Of a stretch of DNA of 64,000 nt, positions 43,301 through 56,700 are shown in pieces. The position numbers and the translations under genes were made by a program. The notes under the pieces are model-generated. The model did no database searches. It was not told the DNA's origin and saw only the letters and a list, made by a program, of their open reading frames with translations. The first letter of the stretch is position 1. Every line of letters begins with the position of its first letter. This DNA is from Nymphaea colorata (taxonomy: Eukaryota; Streptophyta; Magnoliopsida; Nymphaeales; Nymphaeaceae), in assembly GCF_008831285.2 (NCBI RefSeq), contig NC_045141.1, positions 24,661,315 to 24,725,314 of the forward strand, read 5' to 3'.

Positions 43301-44678
43301 TCCTTCTTCTATTTATCTGCATCTAAGCTACTTTGTCAGTATGCATCCCATACCATCGCCAAACCATCCATTTGAATTTTCTTCTGCATGCAGGATAATC
43401 TGTCCTTTTCTAGGGCATTTTGGGTTACAAAGTCTCTCATTGCCTGGAATATGTGTGTCAACAATGCCTGCTATTACATTTATGCTAGTAGAAGGGCCAA
43501 GCTACAGCTCACACGTGATGGAGTTGAAGGTTAGCATTTGAAACAATTGGAATATCTCATTTATATAGCTTAAGCAAACACAATAGTTGATTGCTTTAGA
43601 AACTTTGTGGTTTTTCTTCATAAAACTGTAAATTACAAAATAAAATCAGTTGAGTGTTGCATGATTCTAAAGTATTCAATGGCTTGTCTGAATCATTTAA
43701 CTTCTATCTCGATCTTCAAATGTTTGTTGTGCTATAGTAACTTGAGCATGACATGTTTTATTTCTTCAATATCAGGTCATGATACAAGAATACGTCTTGA
43801 GCCAGTTGAAGGCAAGCTTCCTTTGAATGTAAGCTTTCAATTTTTATTCTGTTGCTGTAGGTTGATTTGCCCAACTTTTGCTTTACAAGAATGATCTGAT
43901 GCTTAACTTTGTATATCAACAGTCCGACTAAAATTATTTAGTGGTTGCACTCAGGTTGCCACCAAATTTCCTCATATTGCAGATTATAAAGCTTTCAAAA
44001 TTACATCTGAGGTGGATGTTGAGGAACTTCTCAAAGCGCAGTTAGCAATCATATGCTTGGACGGTACATGGATTTTGGTACCTTGGCTGTGTCTGTCTTC
44101 TACTTTTTGACTTCTTTATTGCCTTGGCTATTTTCTTGTAGCTTTTCAAGTCTTCACCACATTACAGCTATCACAATAAACACTTTCTTCTAATTATGAT
44201 GGATAAACACAAGAAACACGTTTTTTTTTAAAAAATGCGAAAAAAACGTAATGAATTAAATGTCCATTTAAACTAAAAAAAACACGTTTTTTTGAAAAAA
44301 ACGTTAAAAATAAAAAAAAACACGTTTTTCACTTTTTTCATTTTTTTCAGTTTTTTTAATGCCAAACAGTTTTTTTTTTCATTTTCTATTTTTCATTTGT
44401 TGCAAATCTACTTATTTTTTGTTGTTTCTGTTATTAGTTTCTCAGTTATTTTATTTTTTTCCATTTTTAGTTTTTTAAAATTTTTAAAAATTTACGGTAT
44501 TTTTTCCCTTTTTTTCAAGCTTGCCGTATTATACCAGAGAAAAACCTCGCCGTTTTAAAACTCCGAGTCGTTATTTGTGACTATGGATAAAAGTCAAACC
44601 TAGATAATATTAACTTCATTCCTCTTCTGTCATCTGTTGCTTTTCTCTTTGTTGCTTTTCTCTTTAATCACTTATATA

Positions 44679-44736
<58 letters not shown>

Positions 44737-47700
44737 GCTTTATTCAGGTTCTATTTTCTTCTGCAGCTGGAAATAGCAGAAAAATTGCTCTTTTAATGTC
44801 ATTCTAGCTAGCAAACAGCAAAGTTGTATAAGTGGTCCAACAAATACATCCCAATCAAGTGCATGCATTTAAGTGGTTGTTGCTTTTGTAGCCAATGGAA
44901 GGTTAATAAATTCCACTGGTCTGCAGTCACCGTGGATCCTAGATGACCTATCTTTTTATGATGGAACGTTGTTGCTTTTGTAGCCAATGGAAGGTTAGTG
45001 AATGCAACTGGCCTGCAGTTACCAGGGGTCCTCGATGACCTATTCTCGTATGAAGGACCGCTTGGTGCTGTCATCGCTAAAGACACTGTGGCTCTTTATC
45101 TTTGGGCACCAACAGCACAGGTGGAGAAGTTTTACCTCTATAATAATTCTCGTGTAGTTAATGAGGATAGCTCTTTAATGAGGATAGCTCTTTTTAGATT
45201 TATTTGACATTTCTGAATTCTATTTCATGCTTCAGGCTGTGCAGGCCTATATATTTGGTAGAGCATCAGACGACATTCCACTTGAAACTGTAGACCTTGT
45301 AGAGATGAATGGTGTATGGTTTGCTAGTGGACCAAGGACATGGGAGGGCTGTTACTATGTCTATAAACTTACTGTATTCCACTCAAGTACTATGAAAATA
45401 GAAACTTGTTTTGTCAATGATCCATATGCGAAGGGGTATGCCATTTCATATCTCTGAATCTTTTCAATGAACTCCCATCATATCTTTCAGAGCACATTCG
45501 TGCTTTTGATTATTGGTGCAGACTCTCAGCAGATGGAAAAAAGACGTTAATTGTCAATCTCAACTCTGATAACTTGAAGCCAGCTGGATGGGATAGATTG
45601 GCAGAAGAAAAACCTAACCTTTCATCTTTTTCTGATATCAGTATCTATGAGTTGCATATCAGAGATTTTAGGTACATTACTCTACTTTTGTTTGTAATAC
45701 ACCATTGCATACAGTTAGTACCTAATGTGTTACAAAATATTATCTAAGATATTCTTTGAATCGCGTAGTGCTAATGACAAAACTGTGAATCTTGATCTCC
45801 GAGGGGGTTACCTTGCTTTTACATTACAGGTAGCACCCTTAACATCTACCCCACTAATTAAGTTCTTTTCTTTTCCCATTTTACAGATTTATTATTTTTT
45901 AGCTCCTGTGCTCTACATAGCAAGATTGACATGTGCTTTCTTCTCCACATACAGATATAAATATCTTATTCCTGCTGAACAGTTGCCATAAGATGGTCAT
46001 GTTCCTTTTAGTGCTTTGCATGTACAAATTGCGGCTGACTATATTCCATGTTTTAATTAGAAAATAGTGGCCCTTGTATTTTTAATTTTAGGCTTCGAGC
46101 CTTATTTGACTTCGTGCTTCATGGTTATTCTTATATTGAAAATGCAAACTCTAAAATACATTCCAATTTGCAGTGGATGTTACTTGTTTTGGTAATGCAA
46201 TATCTGATAATTATTGACTCTACATATTTTGTAGGATTCAGCTGGTTTTCTTCACTTGAACAGATTGTCCAAGGCAGGTCTTACACACATTCATCTACTT
46301 CCAAGCTTTCATTTTGCTGGTGTTGATGATAATAAGAAGAAATGGAAGCATCTAGGTACTCCTTGGTCCTGCTAATTTAAGCACAAAAAGTGGGTTCATT
46401 ATTATTCTTCCATGTAGCTTTTGTTTTCCAAAATTCCATTAAGGTTGTTGTAGTATTCATTATATGAGTGGCAAACCAACAAGGTAGCAGTTGAAGGAAA
46501 TTCTTTGGGTATCTATTTGTTCATAGCAAAGGCAGTTTAGCATCACTTTTTTCTAATTTGGATTCTGGAATACCCAAAAAAAAAGGAGGGCAGGTGATTG
46601 ATATTATTTTACTGTGATATGTGTTGGTTTTGTGGAGTATTCTGTTACTCGTTGCATCTATTTAATACAGTGCAACTTAGATTTTGGATAATCTATAAAC
46701 AAAACTCAAAAATCCAGTATGTTCTTGAATTCACCAAATATATTTTCCCCTCACAGGTGTAATTTTGTTGCTTTTGTGATCGCGGAAGGTTTATCAATGT
46801 CAATGCCTCTTGTCCAGTTATTCGAGTTCAAGGAGACTGAGTCATGTGCTTACTTTTCTTATTTGTTTCTTTTGTAGATGAAGAGAGATTAGCTTCTCTA
46901 CCTCCAGATTCAGAGTTGCAACAAGCTCATGTTGTGGCCATCCAGGAGGAAGATGGATATAACTGGGGGTATTCATCCTCTAAGATTTTCCCTTTATAAT
47001 GAAGAACCTGGCATGTGGTATTCTGAGACCGGTAATAGGACTTGCCCCATTTTTGCCCATTGTAAAGTGGCAGAGCTTTAGCAACTCTGCTATGGTCCAC
47101 ATTGTATAGGACTGGGGGCCCACTATGGGTTCCCTTCATTCAGCAAGCTTTAGCAACTCTGCTATGGTCCACTTAGTGAAGCTTCTACAAAAGCTCAAAA
47201 TTATTATGGCTTGGATTAGTTGCTTATGCACAGTCAAAGTTGTCAATGCATGCTTATGAGATGTTTTGGAACTCTTACTGTTCAAGGTACAATCCTGTTC
47301 TCTGGGGGGTTCCTAAAGGAAGCTATGCCAGCAACCCTGATGGACCATTGCGAACATTGGAGTTCAGAAAAATGGTTCAGGTCAGTGTTGTCTGTCTTGT
47401 TTCAGTGTTCCTTTATCAATTTAGTATTAATGTTTTTTAATAATGGCAGGCACTTAATCACATTGGTTTGCGTGTTGTGCTGGATGTTGTGTATAATCAC
47501 GTTCATGGAAGTGGTCCACATGACAATTTCTCTGTTCTTGACAAGGTTAGCATCAGATATAGAGCTTTGATTAGTAAAGCATGTCTCTTAAAGAAAGTTC
47601 CTTCATTTTCAGGGATTATTAGTTTTGCTGTAGCATGCCTAGCTGAAAGCTAGGTTTGTCAAAATGACCTGACCTGGCAGTTGATGACAAAACATCTGCT

Positions 47701-50700
47701 ATTATTAGTTGGGCCTAACTCCTTAAAAATGGCTGGCTTGCTTTTTGGATGTAAGACGAGTATTAATTTTTGCATGTTCATCTCCTAGGTGACTAGCAAG
47801 TTGCTAAAGAGGGTTTGTTGGATGTTAATTCATGTTTCAGTTATGTGCCTAGCCATTTCAGGCTTTCGGCTCCATATCCTATTTTAAGAGGTCATATTTG
47901 ATATGCCTCCAGAAGTTCATGTTCTATAGTTTCTAGAGTGGAGTTTATCTGTCTTTTGTGAAGGGGCACATAATTGTTGCCATATGCCAATGATTGGAAG
48001 CACTAGTTTCCATTAGCATTATAAATTTGACTTGTCCAGGAGTTTTATTCCTTCCTTGGATGTGAGTTCTAAAATAGGTTGTTCCCGGGTATTACCTTCG
48101 AAGAAATGCTGATGGGCACATTGAGCATAGTACATGCACAAACAATACAGCTAGTGAACATTACATGGTTGAACGCTTAATTATTGACGATCTTCTTCAC
48201 TGGGCACTTCAATACAAGGTAACTAACTAAGCTATCTTATTTGGGTTTTCTGCTTTGTGATGGATGCTGATGACCTTCGTTTAACTCTAGCTACTGTTAC
48301 CCATCATCTTTATGCCTTTTAGGCATAAAAACAAGTTGAAGAAACTTGATAATTCATTTTCTATTCTGTGACCTGATCTCCTTCTTCATAGACTTTGGTA
48401 TTAGGAAATGGTCCCATCTACCTATTAACTAGCAAGTAGTTATCGGCTGATATGGCTTCTTTATAATTTCTTCTTTTGGTATGGAAAACTCGGGGACCAT
48501 TAGTTTTCTCCTTCTTTGTCTCTGATGTCGATCAACACAGAAATCTCTTTCTTGTTATATCATCATACAAGAAGCGAAGAACCTAAACATGATGAATTGC
48601 ATACCTGCAGAGCCCGTTGCCAGATGATAGGTCAGAGTATCTTGGATGTCTGGTTTTTCTTATCAGGTTTCTTTTGGAAACATTCTGTATATAGTTTTCA
48701 GAGTCATGTAATCAGACATATACACATTTGTTAATCTGTTTTTGTTGTACCTTTCATCATATATATTTAATGACATTTTGATAAAGTGTTGGCGCTATAT
48801 CCTGCTAGAGCAGATACAGAGAGACACTGTTACTTATAACGTTATAAAGTTTAATCTTCCTGATGATATCTTAATTTTGAATAATTACTGAGTTCTTTAC
48901 ATTTCCAATTTAACCGTCATATTCTCCTTCTTTTGTTAGGTTGATGGATTCCGGTTTGACCTGATGGGCCACATCATGAAAAGTACCATGGTAGTGCTTC
49001 TTTCTAGTTGATGTCAAGCATCTTTCTATCTCAATCCACCATAAAAATCTGATGCATGTTGTCTGCAATGAAGGTCCAATCTTGTCTCATATTACCTTCC
49101 AGATTTTAACTTTTTAAATATAATTGAGGGAAATTCTGATCAAACATATATTTCACTTGCATGAGGCGGCGTATGTCATCTCTTGTTTAACTAAAACAAA
49201 CTACCACACAGCTATTCCCGAGTGCGGCCTAAGGTTCTTGAATCTTATCAGCCTTCACACCTCCGGGGGCATTTGAGCTCTGGACACTAGTTACCACAGG
49301 ATATTTGTGACAGTACTCTATCCAGTGGCTAAGGCAAGGTGCCAGAGTTTTGAAGGCTTATGTGCTTCTTTCTTTTACTAAAAAAACCTGTACAAATATT
49401 TTTTCCCAGATGCCCCTTCAAGGGTCTGGAGGATGACTATATATAGCGTCTTACATAACTGTGGAAGTTGCATATTACAAGTGTACAACCCCCTGCACTC
49501 ATCTGCCAGGCATGTGGTACTCACCTGCCAGGTCTTCTTTGGGTGAAGAGGATGGCCAGAAGCTTCTTCCTGATCAATTTGTTGCTTTCCACAAAAAATA
49601 TCAAAATGTCTTAGGCTGGTGAACCATATGAAAGGTGACTTTATTTCTAAAGGACTTCAATGTTTCTATCTGTCTGGCAGTATGAATATTTCTTACGAGG
49701 ATTTCAAAATTTTATTTCTTGTGTCTTTTGTTAAAAATGAATATTGTCATATGACATTTTTAGAAATTTTAAAAATAAACTAAGAAAGTAGAAAACCAAT
49801 GCCTGTTAGAACAGCACCAGCCAAAGTGTCATGGCTGATACTGACAAGCTTTTCTGAATTTTTTGCGGTATTACTGAGTATTTATGAAAAATTGCTAGTA
49901 CAAGATATTCTGAAGAAAATGCAGAGTTGGTGTCTGATGCCATCGTGACATATCGTATTAGTCATATTGCAAAAGTGGAAGCTCATTTATTTGATTATTT
50001 CTATCTGATCCCTGTGGGCACCTTTAATACATGCTACATGAATGTTGTTCTTTGCAGTGGTATAAACATGCTTCTTTTATGGCATAGCTATTAAAGCAAT
50101 TAGAACGAATTGGCTCTTATTGTGGAATTGCTGTATGAATTTCGTTGTGTTATTGTGTTTCTTTACTTCTGCTGGCACAACAGAATTAGTGCAAAATATG
50201 GAAATATTGCTTCCTCTCAGCCTTTAGTTTCACTTAAGTGAAAGATTAGTCGGTAGGTCGAGATAAAATTATCCTAGTTTAGCAATGACATAAATGCATT
50301 ACATTTAGAATTATCCACTAAATATGCACTGTTGAAGCTTTGAAGGTTATGATAGATAGAGGGTACTATATATAGGGTGCTATCTTAAGTGTTTAAGTGT
50401 AGTCCTGGACCATTGACAGGTTGAAACCTCAAACATGGCTGCTGGTGATATATCAGCCACATAACGAAGTTGGCGCTGGATGGCAAGATTTTTAGCACTT
50501 CCAAAAGTTTGAGATGTAATCGTCTTACACTTTTGAACTTGTCTCTATTTACTGGAAAGTAGGTGTATTTGAACACCCTCAAACTGTATCTAGGATCTAA
50601 TTTCACTTTGGGAGACATGATCAATGTATATGCAGCCTGGGTGTGAGGGATCTTTGAATATATTGCCAAAATCTATTTAGTAAGGAAGTTTTTACACCTC

Positions 50701-53700
50701 CTGTCACTGAACAGTTTTAATATCTAAGTCCATTCTAATGTCAAGAATTTGAATTTTATTTTTGTTGCCTGCAATTCTCATTGGAATGTTTGGAAGAATG
50801 TACTTAACTGGATATAGCCATTCTTCATTAATTGTTGTTGGATGCCAATAATCATGGCTGCTGTACTTCAGTGATAGGAAGTAGTTTCAGGGCATTAGTG
50901 TTTTTCAGTTAATATGTTTGGACAAAAAGCAATTATTGTGCTTTACATTATAAGGGTTCATTAGTGAAACTTCTGATAAATATCCATAGTACAAAATGTA
51001 ACCCTACCAAGGAAAGACTGAAGGAGTTTTTCTTTTAGAACTTCAACTTTTCCATCTTCTCCTTAGCATAGTTTATTTGAATTGGGGTTCTGACTGATGG
51101 TGACAGAAATATTGCTATTGCTGAAATTTTTCTGTTATGTAGGTGGAGGAAGAAAAGGGAAATCTTATAGTATAGGTACAAGTTTTGGATTAGTCCAGTT
51201 TCAACCTGGTAGTGATTTGGAATTGAGTATCATTCAGGTGATGAACCAACTCTCATGTGGGGCATTCGGATGATTGGCCAAATTAGCATTAGTGTTTGCT
51301 ATGATTTGAAGCGCTGATTTGTTGTTTAACAAGTCCAGTTTTGAAGCTACATTTTGAGGAATGCAGAAAAACTTGAAGTTTGCATTTAAACATTTACGCT
51401 TCCAAGGTGTCAACATTTAAACACAATACAGTGTAATCAGTTGTAACGTGCATGGTGCATTCTTATGCTTGATGAAATGATCTTTTACAACTGCTTTTGT
51501 TGGTTTACAGTTGAAGGCAAGAGAAAGGTTGAACAGTTTGTCCAAGGATAATGATGGGGTAGATGGCTCAAAAATATACATGTAAAAAGAAATAGTGCTT
51601 GTGTTTTTCTTCTTAAAATCATCAAATATGCTACTTATTTGTACAAGTTAGAATCTTTATATAACATTATCTCTCTCTCTCTCTCTCTCTCTCGCTCTCA
51701 TAAAGATATGGAGAAGGTTGGGACTTTGGTGAAGTTTCTAAGAATGCTCGTGGAACAAATGCGTCTCAGTTTAATATGTGTGGAACTGGTATTGGGAGGT
51801 TAGATCTCGCCTTCCCTGTGAGACATAAACTACTTTATCTATGTAAAAGTGTCCTTTGTTTTTTTGTCTAGACAGATTTCTTTTCTCCTCCTTCCCTCTT
51901 ATTATATTATGCACTGATGTTTCATTTTCTCATATCAAGTAAATATGTAAAAATATGGCAGACTCCTTTGTGTGGTACTATGCCATGTTTATAAATTTGA
52001 ACATTGTAATGCTTTTAGTTATCCCAGTTGTTTCTGTTCATCTTATTACATCTTGCTTCAAGCTCATCTTACTTTTGAGTGAATTATTGAATGATATTTC
52101 AAATAGTGTTCAATATTAATCAGTAGCTTTCTGATGTGGTTTAATGAATCAGTTATTGTTGCAACAGTTTATGGGGGATGCAATTGCTACCTTTTGTGCT
52201 CTTATGTAATATTCTAATCGATGCTGTTATTATGATAGTACCCTATTGGGAGAAATTTGGATGCACAAGAACGTTACACGTGATATTGTATAATAAAATT
52301 CATAAAATTGTCTTTATAAGATTAGCATGATAAGGGAAAAAAGGTCGAGATCATAGTTGATGAATATACTTAATTACATGAAGTTCTCATTTTTACCTTA
52401 TGACAAGGAGAAATTTAGATACTCTGCAATTGATTGAATATTGAAATTTGAAGTGGTTTCAGACAGATCATGATAGACATGAGCTCCTGTTTGTGTCAGG
52501 TTTTAGTTTGATTTAGCGTTCTCTAGTCTTCCCATCTTGTTGCTTCTAAAGGCTGTCCGTCTGTTTTATGGTTCCCTGGAAGCATTCTTCAAACCCAGAA
52601 AGAATTAGCTATACAATGTAGCTATGTCTATGGTTATTGATTGATCGATTGTAAGCTTTTTTTAGAATTAAGAGTGGAGAACATTGTTGACTTCATCATA
52701 TATGGGTCCTACAAGTACCCAATTCAATTGAGATTTTATTTCTGAAGTAGGACTCCTACTACTTGAAACAACATCACTCAAGCATTTACTGCTGAAGGAC
52801 AATTTTTTTTGAATGACTTGCCCCAAAAAGCATTTCTGATATAAGGCTATGTGTATTTTATGGACCTGGTTGTCCTGGACTTGCTAACAATCAACTACAC
52901 ATAATTTCTTATTGGGTTTATACGACAAATATCCTGTCTTCATGATAATAGGATTTCACGGTGTCTTGGAGGGGCCATCCAAGTATGCCAGTCCATGCGC
53001 CTTCTATAGATGCTCAAGTTACATTTTTCATGTGGCCTTACTAAATAAAATGTCTTATTCTTATTTTGTTGTTCTGTTGTGCCCTTTGTAGACACTTTAT
53101 GTTGCCTGTGGTTCTTAATTGATTTCTAGTCCTGTCAAAGTCAGAAACTGTACTTATCCAAGCGTATCTTTTTATGTACGTAAAAAATTTTGATTGTATC
53201 TAATATGAAGTATTTTCTGTATGCACCTTTTGCTGGATTTCATGAGAAAAAAGAAAAACACTAAAAGGAGCTCGTTTATCCTCTTGAAATTGTCCTTTTT
53301 ATGTAATTGCATTCTATTTTGACATCTGGACAATTGAAAGCAAACTATTTGCTAATTTACGTTGGCATGCTCTCCCTGTAACAAAGTTATTGTAATATAG
53401 TATACACAAGTAATTTCCATTTGAAGTGATGTGGCATAACTTAGTAAATTACTATATGTGTGTGTCTGTATTACGTACATATGTGGTTACCTATGTAGCT
53501 TTGCTCGTATTATGCTTGTCTATAGAAAATATATACTGTAATATAACATTGACAAATAGTCTGTTTTAGAGCTTGTTTCATGCAAAAACGTGAATTGGTT
53601 TAAATTTTTGGATCATCCCTGAAAGATGGAGAATTTTTCCCACATCTTTAACTACTCCATGTGTTGTCATGAAATATGGATTATTCACACCACTGTATTT

Positions 53701-56700
53701 TAAAGTTGAACTTTTACTGTCTTTGATATGTATATAATTGGATATATCTCATTTACACTTCTGTAGCTTTAATGATCGAATTCGAGATGCAATACTTGGT
53801 GGATCTCCATTTGGTCCTGTTATTCAACAAGGTTTCTCGACAGGCTTGTTGCTGCAGGTAAATTTTATGTTTAGAGAAATGGTGGAAAAGAGGTTTAGTC
53901 CTTTAAACCTATGAGACTTAGTTGGGTCTTGCTATTTTTTTGTGGTGTGTCTTTTTCTGCATTACTGATCAGAATTGTAGTTTTAGCTTTTCAACTTTTT
54001 GGTAAGCAAGGCATGAGGAAGAACCTCTAAAGTGTTAATCATGATAAATAGCACATTTTCCTATGGGTAGACCTAGGTGCACTGTTCCTCGCATTATAAT
54101 ATCACTGTTACATTTGGGGATTTTAAATTTTTAACAGTAAATGTGTGACAGTTAAAGGTATTAACATGATTCCATGCTGAAATACCAACATGATTATATG
54201 CCAAAGTTTTGTTGTGATTATAGTTGGACTTTATGAAATACTTTTTCTATTCAAAATAGTAAGAAAATGCAGAAATTAATATGGTTGTCTGTTGCAACTT
54301 AACTAATTTTTTCTTTTTTCTTTTTTGTAGCCCAATGAGCATGTACTTGAGTCAGAGAATTCAGATCACATTCTTGCAGTCCTAAAAGATCACATTCAGG
54401 TTATTCCTGCATAATTTTCACATTTTCTTAGTGACATTTATTTATTTTACTTATTTCATGTTTATATGTTATTCCATGATTTATGAATCTATTCCAGGTG
54501 CTTCACGTAGAACCTAAGTCACGAAAATTGCTTAACCATGTTGTAGTTCTATGCTATGTCACATGGGTGCAGGGTGCGTGTGCGGATGCGGCAAGTTTAA
54601 AAAAAAAAATTGGGTGCGGGCGCGGCAAGGGCATATAGATATATCATATATGTATACGTATTATATAAGTAATTTTATTTGTCTATATTGTTAATTTTTT
54701 TTTATCAAGATTACCTTTATCTCATCCAAAATTCAAAGTTTTATTAAATAAAATGCGAGGAGGAAAGAGAAAACAAGAAGAAAAAAGATGAAGGAAAAGA
54801 TAGGAGAAGGAAAAAATGAAAAAAAAAAAGAAAAGAAAAGAGAAAACAATTTCAAAAATGTGTTAATACACTGATATTTTTATATCTGGTTTTTCACTTT
54901 GCAACTTAATAATTTGAATACTTCCTGGATTTTCTTGTTGGGGGCCATTCATTTAAAATTCTACTAAGAAAGGCACCTTTTATATATTATTGCAAGATAA
55001 AGAGAGAAAGAAGATGCCAACCTAGCGGATCAACTACATAAAATTCTGTATTTTGCAGCTTATGACTCTGAGGTCAAACATACTAAGCAGTAAGTGGGGC
55101 ATTCTCATTCCATTTTCCCAGGTCAATTGTTTTTTTTCAGCATCATGATCTCATAGGCAAAGGGAGATGATGAAGTTAGTTAAATAATGACAGTAGAAAA
55201 ATTCTATCTATGAAGGTTGGTAGCTATCTTGAGTTAATAAAGCAGACATTTTTACTTAAACCTCTTTTGGCAAGTCTCTTAAGACTTGGGAAGTACCATG
55301 TTACTGTGTGCATAAAATTTTGCGCTTTCCTCCTATCTTCCACTAGTTGTTCCAAATACTTGCTCTTTAAACTGCTGTCTGTTCTCAATTTGGACTGATC
55401 AGTGAAGTTGGGGAAGCATGATTTGTCATTTGATTGGTTCAAGTTTAATTTAACTTGAATAATATATATCGAAGAATTTCATCACGCAGTCAAAAGTACT
55501 AGTGTACCCTAGGGAGCACACTTGGAGCACTGTTGGAACTTGGAACTAACTTGCTCTGTATGAGAAAAGGAAAGAAATAAAAGAACAGGAATGGTGAGCA
55601 AGAAATGGGAAAGGTGGGGGTTTTGAGGTCTTCCTATCTAGCCAACACGTTAGAAAATAAATGAACAAAAATGATAGTTCTAGAAATTAGAGTTCAAAAT
55701 TGGACAAGTATACTCGTTTTTTTTAGGCTGTTAGGTGCCCCTAGGCCTGCTTACCAAGCATTAACAAGTATTCTCAAGCTGTTGCCAAACAAGAAAAGGT
55801 GATTTTGGTTGAGCGAAAGGCAGACTGGCAGAAGACAGGTACAAAAAGATGTTTCTTCATCTCCTCATCAAACATTTCTCTTTTCCTGTCACAATGAATT
55901 TGGATGGTATCCATATTGGGTCAGATGGGCTCCAATAGCATCCTCAAATTTTTTTTCTAGTTGGTTAGGATATAAAAAATCAATTTTCTCAACGTTGTGA
56001 CATTAGATTACTGCTGGTCAAAGCATGTAAAGTGTCATACATGTCCATGACAATAATGTAAGTATGCATTTTTTATGGCTTCTTAGGTCTATAAGTGAAT
56101 TTCAGAGTAAGCTTGAAAGGCTGAATACTAAATGGCCTCTCCATTTCTTTATCAGGTTGGGTTGGCTGCAAATTTGAGGGACTTTGTTTTCACAAATCAT
56201 GAGGGAAAAGCAGTAAGGCACCAATTTTTTTGGAAAAATTTCTTGTGCAATTTTCTTTTCTTATGCAAAAATATTTCTTGCCTTGATATTATTGGCATCA
56301 ATATTGAATCACAAACTTTTTCCTTTTTGGTTCCTTTGACCGTGTGAATATTATTTTGGCATTTGAGTTGATTTTGATTAGGAAGGGCTATAAATTACAA
56401 ATCCCTAGTAGCTGGGAATGAATCCCATTATGTTTACAGTTTACTATATTATTATTATTCTGCTTTCTATCTATGACTGTCGCAGGTCAACATTTCATAA
56501 CTTGGATTCCATGCAGTAACTAGACTTGGTAACCTATATAACACATGCCGGTCAATTCTCTGTCCATGCCTGTGTTGATGTGATGTGGGTGCGGATGTGG
56601 ATGCGACAGCAATGTGGTGCCAGATGTGGTCAGTGTGCATCTAGCGCCTGGTACTCGGACATTGGCTCGAGGCATTTCCTCTACCCCTTCTTACCCTGAA

